A DNA stretch of 64,000 nucleotides from Aegilops tauschii subsp. strangulata (Eukaryota; Streptophyta; Magnoliopsida; Poales; Poaceae), in assembly GCF_002575655.3 (NCBI RefSeq), contig NC_053039.3, positions 371,915,633 through 371,979,632 on the forward strand. The letters are read 5' to 3'. The notes beneath the pieces are model-generated. The model had not been told where the DNA came from. It saw only the letters and a list, made by a program, of their open reading frames with translations, and made no database searches. Made by a program: the position numbers and the translations under genes. Below, in pieces: positions 44,002 to 56,337 of the stretch; position 1 is the first letter of the stretch; the number at the start of each line of letters is the position of its first letter.

Positions 44002-44446
44002 GAGGAAGCCCCTCCTCCAAGCTAGGGTGCATCCCTCCGTCATATATAAACCCACAAGGGGCGCCTCTCATTTTTGTGCAATTTCCCGGTTGAGGTTTGG
44101 GCTCGCCTCTCTCTCTCTCTCTCTCTCCAGTTCTCCACTATTGTCCTCCCTGAAGGGATGCTCCACCCTCTAGTTCTTCTCCGGCACGGCATAGTTCTAG
44201 ATGGCGAAGCCATGCTGGATCAAAGGATTCGTACATGTGCATTCTGATAGAATTACCGTACGTTCGGTTCTAGTTCGAGGGGTCGGTACGAGGGACGCCA
44301 AGAATGCGATCTTCACCAAATCTTCTTCCGGTGCAACTCATTTGGTTGTGAGATCAGATCTAACCTTGTATGTACATCTTCATAGTGGTCCTGGGGATTA
44401 GATTTGTAGGCCGATTTTTTGTTGTTTTCTACTATGTTTCCCAACA
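44002..44446 (+). repeat. 3' part of a second, related Copia LTR
   Basis: Begins at the altered end of the preceding LTR (cccaa|gagg). It has a TATA box (catatataaaccc near 44041-44050), a (CT)n microsatellite (44107-44128) and the same closing phrase, tttctactatgtttcccaac, ending at 44446. Its left part is missing. It looks like the LTR into which, or beside which, the truncated Copia element inserted. Confidence 0.6.
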
Positions 44447-44899
44447 AAAGTTGCACGCATGGAGTTATTAAGGCCTAAACACATTACAAGTTTCTGAATC
44501 TTGACGCTATCATGCGGCCTTGAATCTGCATTCTCCCGCCCCATATGTGCTATAAATCCTCTCTCCCTTGCCCCCTATGTTGTCTGTTCTCATCATGGAA
44601 CCATTGAACGCGCTATTCCGCTCAGCGCGGCCGATATGTCCATAGTATGTTGCAACAAATTCCTTGTCAGAGGATTGAGCGCCATTTCCTGTCACCCATG
44701 GAGTGCGACATGTCTGTGTGGTGTTTGACTACTTTGGTGGTCCTAATGGGCGCATTACCAATGTGAGAAGTGCTATGATGCCCAATGCAGCGCATGCCTC
44801 CGCACCTGGCAACTATTGCCTCGTAATTTTGATGCGGTGTTAGCAATTTTCCCCGCAGACACCTTGGGCTCTATTGTCCTACAAGAGGGTTTCCAAGGC
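44447..44899. other. Unassigned spacer
   Basis: Mixed-composition sequence without recognisable coding or repeat ends. The 75-codon ORF at 44501-44728 has no recognisable features. It may be the upstream decayed part of the LINE fragment that follows. Confidence 0.35.
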
Positions 44900-45170
44900 T
44901 ACACTGCAATTTAGCGTCGAAATGATTTATTTTGGCAAATGGCATCGTGGAAAGCCAACCTTCTTACCCTAGAAGGACGCTTGGTGCTCATCAAGCCTGT
45001 ATTGTATTCTACTTTGGTTTAGCATTCCACTGTCATGGATCTCCTATAGTGATTGATAACCGAGTTGGATAAGCATACCAGGGTATGTTTGTGGAAAGGC
45101 ATTGAGTCGGTTCATAGAGGTAATCGTCCCGTCGGCTATGACTGTGTGTGCGCTAGTTGAATACCACAAT
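44900..45170 (+). mobile_element. LINE reverse transcriptase 3' fragment
   Basis: One frame reads MASWKANLLTLEGRLVLIKP, a decayed copy of the conserved plant LINE motif following the RT core, then after stops ELDKHTRVCLWKGIE, the typical next block. About 0.25 kb, with multiple stops, in + orientation. It is probably unrelated in time to the LINE piece at 26783. Confidence 0.65.
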
Positions 45171-45510
45171 CTTAGACCTCTCGCAATGGTAGTATCATAA
45201 CTAGTATCACTAATCTATGACACTACACCCCCAACTGATAGTATGATACACTGCTGTCATACGCCACTTTATTTACTTACTTGTGTGTAACCCCAACACA
45301 AAGTTATGGCTAGGATTCATTTCTTATTTTTTTTCTCGATTGACGTGCTATGATTCCGTGTCATATCATCGTTATGCTTAAAAGACATGCATGATACTCA
45401 TCTGATGCTCACCCTGTGAGAGGTCGTACCATCATGAATCTTCATGTGTTTGGCTCTGCCCCTCGCACGAAGTGCTTATGGAAGCGACATTGGCATGGAC
45501 TGCGCCTAGG
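45171..45510. other. Unassigned spacer
   Basis: No credible ORF. Around 45180-45260 several tatca/tgata words alternate (atcataactagtatcac, tagtatgataca), which might be a decayed MITE, but paired ends could not be found. Confidence 0.3.
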
Positions 45511-46389
45511 TGTAACAACCCTACTTAATGGTAATGTATATTAGAGTTAACAGATAAGCATTGCACTTCATCACGTCTACTTCCCTTTAATGTGAAATTG
45601 AGGATAATTCAGAACATCTTGTTTAAAGGGCTTGAACCCTACCACCTTTTCAATGTACCCAAAATGCCATTCATAATCACAAAGGGTTCTTGTTTTAGAT
45701 TCATACAAAAATATATGGACACTCACTAAACCCTCAAAATTTGAAATGACTTAAATATTTGAAACCCTAATTAAAACCTACAACCTTTTAAATTAGCAGA
45801 TCTTGGATCTATTTAAAAAGCGGGGTTCTTCTTCGCAAAATCTCTTGAAAATTGGTATTTAGTCTTCCAATAATATCAGGAAGCTACAATAAAAATTCCA
45901 TTATTTTTGGAACTAAAAATCATACACTTGTAGTTCAAAGCCCAATTTAAATCAAATCTAAATAAAATTATAAACTATAAGTAACTACAATTTTTATTTA
46001 AATTTTCAATAATTTCATGAAGCCATGTAAAAGTTTCCAGAAGATTTGGACCTCATTTGAATCTTCAAACAATTTACTTTTTTTTGAAAGAAAGGACAAA
46101 AAGAATAAAATGAGAAACCATAACTTAACTTTTTTGGGCCGAACCCAGCAGCCAACTAGCTGCTTCTCCCACTTCCAAGGCCCAACAACAGCCCAACCCA
46201 CTCCACAGTCAAACCATCTTCAACCTTCAGTCAGTAGGTCAAGGCGCGTTGTGAGCGCGCGCGCCACCTGCTTGTCATCTTCGTTAACGTTTTGGATGCC
46301 TTGTAGCCCCGATGTGATCACCACTCCATGCACGCAGATGTTCATTGTGCCCTTGGCACCGCCATACATGCATCGACTACGTCGGTTTC

Positions 46390-48084
46390 TGAAGGAAATA
46401 TGCCCTAGAGGCAATAATAAAGTTGTTATTTATATTTCCTTATATCATGATAAATGTTTATTATTGATGCTAGAATTGTATTAACCGGAAACTTAGTACA
46501 TGTGTGAATACATAGACAAACAGAGTGTCCCTATTATGCCTCTACTTGACTAGCTCGTTAATCAAAGATGGTTAAGTTTCCTAGCCATAGACATGAGTTG
46601 TCATTTGATGAACGGGATCACATCATTATAGAATGATGTGATGGACAAGACCCATTCGTTAGCTTAGCACTATGATCGTTTAGTTTATTGCTATTGCTTT
46701 CTTCATGACTTATACATGTTCCTATGGCTATGAGATTATGCAACTCCCGAATACCGGCGGAACACTTAGTGTGCTATCAAACGTCACAACGTAACTGGGT
46801 GATTATAAAGATGCTCTACAGGTGTCTCCGATGGTGTTTGTTGAGTTGGCATAGATAAAGATTAGGATTTGTCACTCCGTGTTTCGGAGAGGTATCTCTG
46901 GGCCCTCTCGGTTATGCTCATCACTATAAGCCTTGCAAGCAATATGACTAAAGAGTTAATCACGGGATGATGCATTACAGAAGGAGTAAAGAGACTTGTC
47001 GGTAACGAGACTGAACTAGGTATGATGATACCGACGATCGAATCTCGGGCAAGTAACATACCGATGACAAAGGGAACAACGTATGTTGTTATGCGGTTTG
47101 ACCGATAAAGATCTTCGTAGAATATGTAGGAGCCAATATGAGCATCCAGGTTCCGCTATTGGTTATTGACCAGAGATGTGTCTCGGTCATGTCTACATAG
47201 TTCTTGAACCCGTAGGGTCCGCACGCTTAACGTTCGATGACAATTTGTATTATGAGTTATGTGATTTGATGTACCGAAGGTTGTTTGGAGTCCCAGATGA
47301 AATCACGGACATGACGAGGAGTCTCGAAATGGTCGAGACATAAAGATTGATATATTGGAAGGTTACATTAGGACACCGGAATGGTTGGGTTGTTTTGGAT
47401 AAGTTTCAGAGTACCGGGGGTTACCGGAACCCCCCGGGAAGTTATTGGGCCTCATGGGCCTAATGGTGGAAGAGAGGAGGCAGGCCAAGGTGTGGCGCGC
47501 GTCCCCCCTAGCCCAAACCGAATTGGACTAGGGCTAAGGGGGCCGCCCCCCTTTCCTTCTCTTCTCCCTCTCCTTCCCCCCTTCTCCTTGTGGAAGTAGG
47601 AAAGGGGGGGATCCTACTTGGAGTAGGACTCCCCCCCTTGGGCGCGCCTCCTCCTGGCCGGCTTCCTCCTCCCTCCCCCCTTTATATACGTGGGAGGGGG
47701 GCACCAAAAAGGCACATCAAAGTTTCTCTTAGCCATGTGCGGTGCCCTCCTCCACGGTTACACACCTCGGTCATATCGTCGTAGTGCTTAGGCGAAGCCC
47801 TACGCCGTCGTGCTGACGGAACTCTCCCTCGGCCTCAACTGGATCAAGAGTACGAGGGAAGTCATCAAGCTGAATGTGTGCTGAACACGGAGGTGTCGTA
47901 CGTTCGGTGCTAAGATCGGTCGGATCGTGAAGACGTACGACTACATCAACCGCGTTGATAAAACGCTTCCGCTTTTGGTCTACGAGGGTACGTGGACACA
48001 CTCTCCCCGCTCGTTGCTATGCTTCTCCTAGATAGATCTTGCATGATCATAGGATTTTTTTTGAAATTACTGCGTTCCCCAACA
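46390..48084 (+). repeat. 5' LTR of the plus-strand Copia element
   Basis: 1695 bp, TGAAGGAAATATGCCC to GTTCCCCAACA. TATA box ttatata at 47682-47688. The promoter region is GC-rich and homopolymer-rich. It carries about 27 bp near 47350 (tgatatattggaaggttac) that the 3' LTR lacks. Confidence 0.93.
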
Positions 48085-48085
48085 G

Positions 48086-48098
48086 TGGCATCCGAGCC
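48086..48098 (+). other. Primer binding site of the plus-strand Copia element
   Basis: tggcatccgagcc, one base after the LTR; a variant of the initiator tRNA-Met complement shared with the minus-strand copy. Confidence 0.8.
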
Positions 48099-49166
48099 AG
48101 GTCTATGCATAGATGTTATATGCATGAGTAGAACACAAAGAGTTATGGGCGATAATAGTCATACTGCTTACCAGCATGTCATACTTTGATTCGGCGGTAT
48201 TGTTGGATGAAGCGGCCTAGACCGACATTACATGACCGCGTTCATGAGACTGGTTCTACTGACGTGCTTCGCACACAGGTGGCAAGTGGGTGTCTGTTTC
48301 TCCAACTTTAGTTGAATCGAGTGTGACTACACCCGGTCCTTGTTGAAGGTTAAAACAACACACTTGACGAAAAATCATTGTGGTTTTGATGCGTAGGTAA
48401 GAGCGGTTCTTTCTAAGCCCGTAGCAGCCACGTAAAACTTGCAACAACAAAGTAGAGGACGTCTAACTTGTTTTTGCAGGGCATGTTGTGATGTGATATG
48501 GTCAAGACGTGATGATATATAAATTGTTGACGACAACGATGCTTCAATAGAGATCAAGGTGTCAAGCCGGTGACAATGGTGATCATGACGGTGCTTTGGA
48601 GATGGAGATCAAAGGCACAAGATGATGATGGCCATATCATATCACTTATATTGATTGCATGTGATGTTTATCCTTTATGCAACTTATTTTGCTTAGTACG
48701 GCGGTAGCATTATAAGATGATCTCTCACTAAATTTCAAGGTACAAGTGTTCTCCCTGAGTATGCACCGTTGCTACAGTTCGTCGTGCCGAGACACCACGT
48801 GATGATCGGGTGTGATAAGCTCTACGTTCACATACAACGGGTGCAAGCCAGTTTTGCACACGCAAAATACTCGGGTTAAACTTGACGAGCCTAGCATATG
48901 CAAATATGGCCTCGGAACACCGAGACCGAAAGGTCGAGCGTGAATCATATAGTAGATATGATCAACATAGTGATGTTCACCATTGAAAACTATTCCATCT
49001 CACGTGATGATTGGACATGGTTTAGTTGATTTGGATCACGTGATCACTTAGATGGTTAGAGGGATGTCTATCTAGGGAGTTCTTAAGTAATATGATTAAT
49101 TGAACTTTAATTTATCATGAACTTAGTACCTGATAGTATTTTGCATGTCTATGTTGTTGTAGATCA
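48099..49166 (+). other. Untranslated leader of the plus-strand Copia element
   Basis: About 1.07 kb between primer site and gag ATG. It aligns by eye with 17936-19189 reversed. No convincing ORF. Expected to contain packaging and dimerisation signals. Confidence 0.6.
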
Positions 49167-51311
49167 ATGGCCCGTGCTAATGTTCCTTTGAATTTTAATG
49201 CGTTCCTAGAGAAAGCTAAGTTGAAAGATGATGGTAGAAACTAAACGGTCTGGGTCCGTAACTTGAGGATTATCCTCATTGCTACACAGAAGAATTACGT
49301 CCTGGAAGCACCGCTAGGTGCAAGACCCGCTGCAGGAGCAACTCCGGACGTTATGAACGTCTGGCAGAGCAAAGCTGATGATTACTCAATAGTTCAGTGT
49401 GCCATGCTTTACGACTTAGAACCGGGACTTCAACGACGTTTTGAATGTCATGGAGCATATGAGATGTTCCAGGAGTTTAAGTTAATATTTCAAGCAAATG
49501 CCCGGTTTGAGAGATATGAAGTCTCCAATAAGTTCTATAGCTGCAAGATGGAGGAGAATAGTTCTGTTAGTGAACATATACTCAGAATGTCTGGGTACCA
49601 CAACCACTTGACTCAACTGGAAGTTAATCTTCCTGATGATAGTGTCATTGACAGAGTTCTTCAATCACTGCTACCAAGCTACAAAAGCTTCGTGATGAAC
49701 TATAATATGCAAGGGATGAACAAGACTATTCCCGAGCTCTTCGCGATGCTAAAGGCTGTGGAGGTAGAAATCAAGAAGGAGCATCAAGTGTTGATGGTCA
49801 ACAAGACCACTAGTTTCAAGAAAAAGGGTAAAGGGAAGAAGGGAAACTTCAAGAAGAACGGCAAGCAAGTTGTTTCTCAAGTGAAGAAGCCCAAGTCTGG
49901 ACCTAAGCCTAATACTGAGTGCTTCTACTGCAAAGGGACTGGTCACTGGAAGCGGAACTGCCCCAAGTATTTGGCGGATAAGAAGGATGGCAAAGTGAAA
50001 GGTATATTTGATATACATGTTATTTATGTGTACCTTACTAATGCTCGCAGTAGTGCCTGGGTATTTGATACTGGTTCTGTTGCTCATATTTGCAACTCGA
50101 AACAGGGGCTACAGATTAAGCGAAGATTGGCTAAGGACGAGGTGACGATGCGCGTGGGAAATGGTTCCAAAGTCGATGTGATCGCCGTCGGCACGCCACC
50201 TCTACATCTACCTTCGGGATTAGTTTTAGACCCGAATAATTATTATTTGGTGCCAGCGTTAAGCATGAACATTATATCTGGATCTTGTTTGATGCGAGAC
50301 AGTTATTCATTTAAATCAGAGAATAATGGTTGTTCTATTTATATGAGTAATATCTTTTATGGTCATGCACCCTTGATGAGTGGTCTATTTTTGCTGAATC
50401 TCGATAGTAGTGATACACATATTCATAGTATTGAAGCCAAAAGATATAAGTTTAATAATGATAGTGCAACTTATTTGTGGCACTGCCGTTTGGGTCATAT
50501 TGGTGTAAAGCGCATGAAGAAACTCCATGCTGATGGGCTTTTGGAATCACTTGATTATGAATCACTTGATGCTTGTAAACCATGCCTCATGGGCAAGATG
50601 ACTAAGACTCCATTCTTCGGAACTATGGAGCGAGCAATAGACTTGTTGGAAATAATACATACTGATGTATGTGGCCCGATGAGTGTTGAGGCTCGCGGCG
50701 GGTATCGTTATTTTCTGACCTTCACAGATGATTTGAGCAGATATGGGTATATCTACTTGATGAAACATAAGTCTGAAACATTTGAAAAGTTCAAAGAATT
50801 TCAGAGTGAAGTGGAAAATCATCGTAACAAGAAAATAAAGTTTCTGCGATCTGATCATGGAGGTGAATATTTGAGTTACGAGTTTGGTCTTTATTTGAAA
50901 CAATGTGGAGTAGTTATGCAACTCACGGCACCCGGAACACCACAGCTTAATGGTGTGTCCGAACGTCGTAACCGCACTTTATTAGATATGGTGCGATCTA
51001 TGATGTCTCTTACTGATTTACCGCTATCGTTTTGGGGTTATGCTTTAGAGATGGTTGCATTCACGTTAAATAGGGCACCATCTAAATCCGTTGAGACGAC
51101 GCCATATGAACTATGGTTTGGCAAGAAACCAAAGTTGTCGTTTCTTAAAGTTTGGGGCTGCGATGCTTATGTGAAAAATCTTCAACCTGATAAGCTCAAA
51201 CCCAAATCGGAGAAATGTGTCTTCATAGGATACCCAAAGAAGACTGTTGGGTACACCTTCTATCACAGATCCGAAGGCAAGATATCGTTGCTAAGAATGG
51301 ATCCTTTATAG
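49167..51311 (+). pseudogene. gag, protease and integrase of the plus-strand Copia element
   Basis: ATG at 49167 (MARANVPLNFNAFLEKAK). A TAA at 49242-49244 interrupts codon 26, after which the same frame is open from 49263. Gag (UBN2-type): ECHGAYEMFQEFKLIFQANA. Zinc knuckle CFYCKGTGHWKRNC at 49920-49961. Protease VFDTGS at 50061-50078. GAG-pre-integrase: YLWHCRLGHIGVKRMKKLH. Integrase catalytic residues in HTDVCGPM, RSDHGGEY and SERRNRTLLD. Near 51275-51285 a 1-2 bp loss shifts the frame, ending this ORF at TAG 51309-51311. Integrase before RT is the Copia order. Confidence 0.93.
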
Positions 51312-53146
51312 AGAAGGAGTTTTTCTCGAAAGAAGTGAGTGGGAGGAAAGTAGAATTTGATGAGGTAGTTGTACCTGCTCCCGAATTGGAAAGTAGTTCA
51401 TCATAGAAATCAGTTCTAGTGATTCCTACACCAATTACTGAGGAAGCTAATGATAATGATCGTGAAACTTCAGATCAAGTTACTACCGAACCTCGTAGGT
51501 CAACCAGAGTAAGATCCACATCAGAGTGGTACGGTAATCCTGTTCTAGAGGTCATGTTACTTGACCATGACGAACCTACGAACTATGAGGAAGCGATGAT
51601 GAGCCCAGATTCCGCGAAATGGCTTGAGGCCATGAAATCTGAGATGGGATCCATGTATGAGAACAAAGTATGGACTTTGGTTGACTTGCCCGATGATCGG
51701 CAAGCCATAGAGAATAACTGGATCTTCAAGAAGAAGACTGACACTGACGGTAATGTTACTGTTTACAAAGCTCGACTTATCGCGAAAGGTTTTTGACAAG
51801 TTCAAGGAGTTGACTACGATGAGACTTTCTCACTCATAGCGATGCTTAAGTCTATCCGAATCATGTTAGCAATTGCCGCATTTTATGATTATGAAATTTG
51901 GCAAATGGATGTCAAAACTGCATTCCTGAATGGATTTCTGGAAGAAGAGTTGTATATGATGCAACCAGAAGGTTTTATCGATCCAAAGGATGCTAACAAA
52001 GTGTGCAAGCTCCAGTGATCCATTTATGGACTGGTGCAAGCCTCTCAGAGTTGGAATAAACGTTTTGATAGTGTGATCAAAGAATATGGTTTTATACAGA
52101 CTTTTGGAGAAGCCTGTATTTACAAAAAAGTGAGTGGGAGCTCTGTGGCATTTCTAATCTTATATGTGGATGACATATTGTTGATTGGAAATGATATATA
52201 ATTTCTGGATAGCATAAAGGGATACTTGAATAAGAGTTTTTCTATGAAAGACCTCGGTGAAGCTGCTTACATACTGGGCATCAAGATCTATAGAGATAGA
52301 TCAAGACGCTTAATTGGACTTTCACAAAGCACATACCTTGATAAAGTTTTGAAGAAGTTCAAAATGGATCAAGCAAAGAAAGGGTTCTTGCCTGTGTTAC
52401 AAGGTGTGAAGTTGAGTCAGACTCAATGCCCGACCACTGCAGAAGATAGAGAGAAAATGGAAGTCATTCCCTATGCTTCAGCCATAGGTTCTATCATGTA
52501 TGCAATGCTGTGTACAAGACCTGATGTGTGCCTTGCTATTAGTATAGCAGGGAGGTACCAAAGTAATCCAGGAGTGGATCACTGGACAGCGGTCAAGAAC
52601 ATCCTGAAATACCTAAAAAGGACTAAGGATATGTTTCTCGTTTATGGAGGTGACAAAGAGCTCGTCGTAAATGGTTACGTCGATGTAAGCTTTGACACTG
52701 ATCCGGATGACTCTAAGTCACAAACCGGATACATGTTTATATTGAACGGTGGAGCTGTCAGTTGGTGCAGTTCTAAGCAAAGCGTCATGGTGGGATCTAC
52801 GTGTGAAGCGGAGTACATAGCTGCTTCGGAAGCAGCAAATGAAGGAGTCTGGATGAAGGAGTTCATATTCGATCTAGGTGTCATACCTAGTGCATCGGGT
52901 CCAATGAAAATCTTTTGTGACAATACTGGAGCAATAGCCTTAGCGAAGGAATCCAGATTTCACAAGAGAACCAAGCACATCAAGAGACGCTTCAATTCCA
53001 TCCGTCATTAAGTGTCCGAAGGGGACATAGAGATTTGCAAGATACATACGGATCTGAATGTTGCAGACCCGTTGACTAAGCCTCGCTCACGAGCAAAACA
53101 TGATCAACACCAAGACTCCATGGGTGTTAGAATCATTACTATGTAA
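51312..53146 (+). pseudogene. RT and RNase H of the plus-strand Copia element
   Basis: Continues in the shifted frame (visible from 51215) to TAA 53144-53146, with in-frame stops at 51404 (TAG), 51794 (TGA), 52016 (TGA), 52199 (TAA) and 53009 (TAA). RT: KSEMGSMYENKVWTLVDLP, QMDVKTAFLNGFLEEELYM, and catalytic YVDDIL at 52163-52180. RNase H: the VDVSFDTDPDDSKSQTGYMF block, SSKQSVMVGSTCEAEYIAAS, and FCDNTGAIALAK. The minus-strand copy has Arg at the two positions that are TGA here (KGFRQVQG, KLQRSIYG), showing directly that both are CGA-to-TGA changes. Confidence 0.92.
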
Positions 53147-53168
53147 TCTAGATTATTGACTCTAGTGC

Positions 53169-53179
53169 AAGTGGGAGAC
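53169..53179 (+). other. Polypurine tract of the plus-strand Copia element
   Basis: aagtgggagac immediately before the 3' LTR; identical to the tract in the minus-strand copy and expected to prime plus-strand synthesis. Confidence 0.8.
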
Positions 53180-54880
53180 TGAAGGAAATATGCCCTAGAG
53201 GCAATAATAAAGTTGTTATTTATATTTCCTTATATCATGATAAATGTTTATTATTCATGCTAGAATTGTATTAACCGGAAACTTAGTACATGTGTGAATA
53301 CATAGACAAACAGAGTGTTTCTAGTATGCCTCTACTTGACTAGCTCGTTAATCAAAGATGGTTAAGTTTCCTAGCCAAACATGAGTTGTCATTTGATGAA
53401 CGGGATCACATCATTAGAGAATGATGTGATGGACAAGACCCATTCGTTAGCTTAGCACTATGATCGTTTAGTTTATTGCTATTGCTTTCTTCATGACTTA
53501 TACATGTTCCTATGACTATGAGATTATGCAACTCCTGAATACCGGAGGAACACTTAGTGTGCTATCAAACGTCACAACGTAACTGGGTGATTATAAAGAT
53601 GCTCTACAGGTGTCTCCGATGGTGCTTGTTGAGTTGGCATAGATCAAGATTAGGATTTGTCACTCCGTGTTTCGGAGTGGTATCTCTGGGCCCTCTCGGT
53701 AATGCTCATCACTATAAGCCTTGCAAGCAATATGACTAAAGAGTTAATCATGGGATGATGCATTACGGAACGAGTAAAGAGACTTGCCGGTAACGAGACT
53801 GAACTAGGTATGATGATACCGACGATCGGATCTCGGGGAAGTAACATACCGATGACAAAGGGAACAACGTATGTTGTTATGCCGTTTGACCGATAAAGAT
53901 CTTCATAGAATATGTAGGAGCCAATATGAGCATCCAGGTTCCGCTATTGGTTATTGACCGGAGATGTGTCTCGGTCATGTCTACATAGTTCTCGAACCCG
54001 TAGGGTCCACACGTTTAACGTTCGATGATGATTTGTATTATGAGTTATGTGATTTGATGTACCGAAGGTTGTTCCGAGTCCCGGATGAGATCACGGACAT
54101 GACGAGGAGTCTCGAAATGGTCGAGACATAAAGGACACTGGAACGGTTCGGGTCGTTTCGGACAAGTTTCGGAGTACCGGGGGTTACCGGAACCCCCCCG
54201 GGAAGTTATTGGGCCTCATGGGCCTAATGGTGGAAGAGAGGAGGCAGGCCAAGGTGTGGCGCGCGCCCCCCTAGCCCAAACCGAATTGGACTAGGGCTAA
54301 GGGGGCCGCCCCTCCTTTCCTTCTCTTCTCCCTCTCCTTCCCCCCTCTCCTTGTGGAAGTAGGAAAGGGGGGGCGAATCCTACTTGGAGTAGGACTCCCC
54401 CCTTGGGCGCGCCTCCTCCTGGCCGGCCTCTTCCTCCCTCCCCCTTTGTATACGTGGGAGGGGGGCATCCCAAAGGCACATCAAAGTTTCTCTTAGCCGT
54501 GTGCGGTGCCCCCCTCCACGGTTACACACCTCGGACTTATCGTTGTAGTGCTTAGGCGAAACCCTGCGCCGGTAACTTCATCATCACCGTCGCCATGCCG
54601 TCGTGCTGTCGGAACTCTCCCTCGGCCTCAACTGGATCAAGAGTACGAGGGACGTCATCGAGCTGAACGTGTGCTAAACACGGAGGTGTCGTACGTTCGG
54701 TGCTGAGATCGGTCGGATCGTGAAGACGTACGACTACATCAACCGCGTTGATAAAACGCTTCCACTTTCGGTCTACGAGGGTACGTGGACACACTCTCCC
54801 CGCTCGTTGCTATGCTTCTCCTAGATAGATCTTGCGTGATCGTAGGATTTTTTTTTTTGAAATTACTGTGTTCCCCAACA
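53180..54880 (+). repeat. 3' LTR of the plus-strand Copia element
   Basis: 1701 bp. Compared with the 5' LTR it lacks a roughly 27-bp segment near 54130 and has about 29 extra bases near 54570 (taacttcatcatcaccgtcg). It ends TTCCCCAACA, then TSD gtttc. Confidence 0.93.
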
Positions 54881-55599
54881 GTTTCGACTATGTGCCACAT
54901 CTCAATTGTCTGTCGTGACCGCCTCCTGGGGAGCATAGCTAACCCCCAACCTTGTACTTGCACCAAGAGCTTTGTCTCGCAGCCCTGTGTCCATTCTCGC
55001 ACATCACATCTCCCTATATTCTTCCTTCTCCTTCGCAAGCACGTGAACCAGAACGTGCCTCGCCATGGTCATCATAGTCATAGCTCAAGCCTTCTCCTCA
55101 ACCTAAAACCTTCTCGAATAGCTCTGCCTCGACCCCTTCTTCCTCTCAAATGAAGGAATCATCGAGGGATTTCCTCTACAATCGCCATCGACTCCATCTC
55201 CTATGACATCGATGCCGGACGCCATCGCCCAATTTGCCGCAGTCATAGCCTCCCTGGCCCTGCCGAGCTGCCTGATAGCCTCATGTTGATCTCATGAGTG
55301 TTTCCTATCTTCTCCCGTTGTCAATTACGAGCTCTAGGTAGCCCGACGTTGAGGGTCGTGAGCTCGATGTCGCCACTGTCAAGTTCGTCATCACTAGCTC
55401 CACCCCCAGCCCGATCGAGCAGGATCACGAGCTCGTAGAGCTCCCAGGGTGCCTTCTGTCCCATTAGTTTGCGCGCATGTGGACCGTAGTGTACGCCTGT
55501 GGTGATCCGGTGTTCTAGCCTCCGGTAGACGTCGTCGCTGTTGTCGGTTCCGGTGCCTTTGTGTCTCTTGCGAGTACTAGTCGTCACAAAATGATCCTA

Positions 55600-56337
55600 G
55601 CTACAGGGGCATGTTTTCTAGGCTTGCCATATATACCCCTCTAACATTCTGGTAGAGGGCTGGCTACCTCATTTGAACAAACCCTAGAGCACACAAGTGT
55701 TCCTTCATTCTCTCTTGCACCAAATCTTAGACACCGGAGACATTCTTGAAAGTTCTTGAGAGATATCCCACCAAGTGATAGATCTACTCCTTCCCCATCT
55801 CTTGACCAAAGGAATTCGTGATTTGAGCAAGTCTTGAGCTTTTCCCCATTGATCATGTTACTCTTAGAGGTTGGAGACTCCTAGGCGATTGGAGTTCTTC
55901 AGAGAGGTTGTTGTAATTCACCTCGAAAAGTTTTGTGAAGGTTTGGAGACCACCTCAAGGTCAACCACTAGTGGTTGAGAATCGCATTCGTTGTGATATC
56001 TCAAGGAGAATATGGTGAGCCTTCATGGTGTTGGTGTGCCTTCGTGGTAACACCCATACTTCCAATGGTGACTAGTTTCCCTCCAAGGAAGTGAACATCG
56101 GGATACAACCTCGTCTCTGGAGTTTCGGTTATCCATAACGCTACTCCTTACTTGTGGTTCATTTGTCTCATTGTCCTTTACTTGTTATATCATACTGTTG
56201 TTGTTCATTATATTGATAGCATGAGAATCACATTTGCAATTGTTAGGCCACTTCATATTCCGCATATTGCCTAGTAATTAAAATTTGTAATTGTACCTAT
56301 TCACCCCTCCCCCTCTAGGTCCATCTCGATCCTTTCA
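55600..56337 (+). repeat. SIRE/Maximus-like Copia LTR, 3' fragment
   Basis: TATA-like ccatatataccc (about 55627) is followed by long pyrimidine/purine leader-like sequence. The end phrase cacccctccccctctaggtc leads into atctcgatcctttca, which is characteristic of Triticeae SIRE-type LTR ends. No primer site or internal domain follows; the sequence returns to the older Gypsy LTR. The left boundary is uncertain. Confidence 0.4.

Larger units (their letters stand above)
46390..54880 (+). mobile_element. Complete Copia LTR retrotransposon (TSD gtttc)
   Basis: 8.5-kb plus-strand relative of the element at 12397-20923. LTRs 46390-48084 and 53180-54880, TG...CA ends, perfect duplication gtttc (46385-46389 and 54881-54885). 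Initiator-Met-type primer binding site at 48086, gag-pol 49167-53146, polypurine tract aagtgggagac (53169-53179). The LTRs differ by about 2-3% by eye plus two indels of roughly 30 bp, so it is several times older than the first copy (near 1 million years). Yet its coding region is better preserved, including a complete RNase H. Confidence 0.95.

Noticed and set aside
44107..44128. (CT)n microsatellite considered as a regulatory GAGA-type element
   Set aside because: It is inside an LTR fragment; a simple repeat is sufficient explanation.
55321..55587. 88-codon minus-strand ORF with an acidic DDELDSGDIE region
   Set aside because: It sits in the GC-rich leader-like part of a decayed LTR, with no homology recognised and no gene context.
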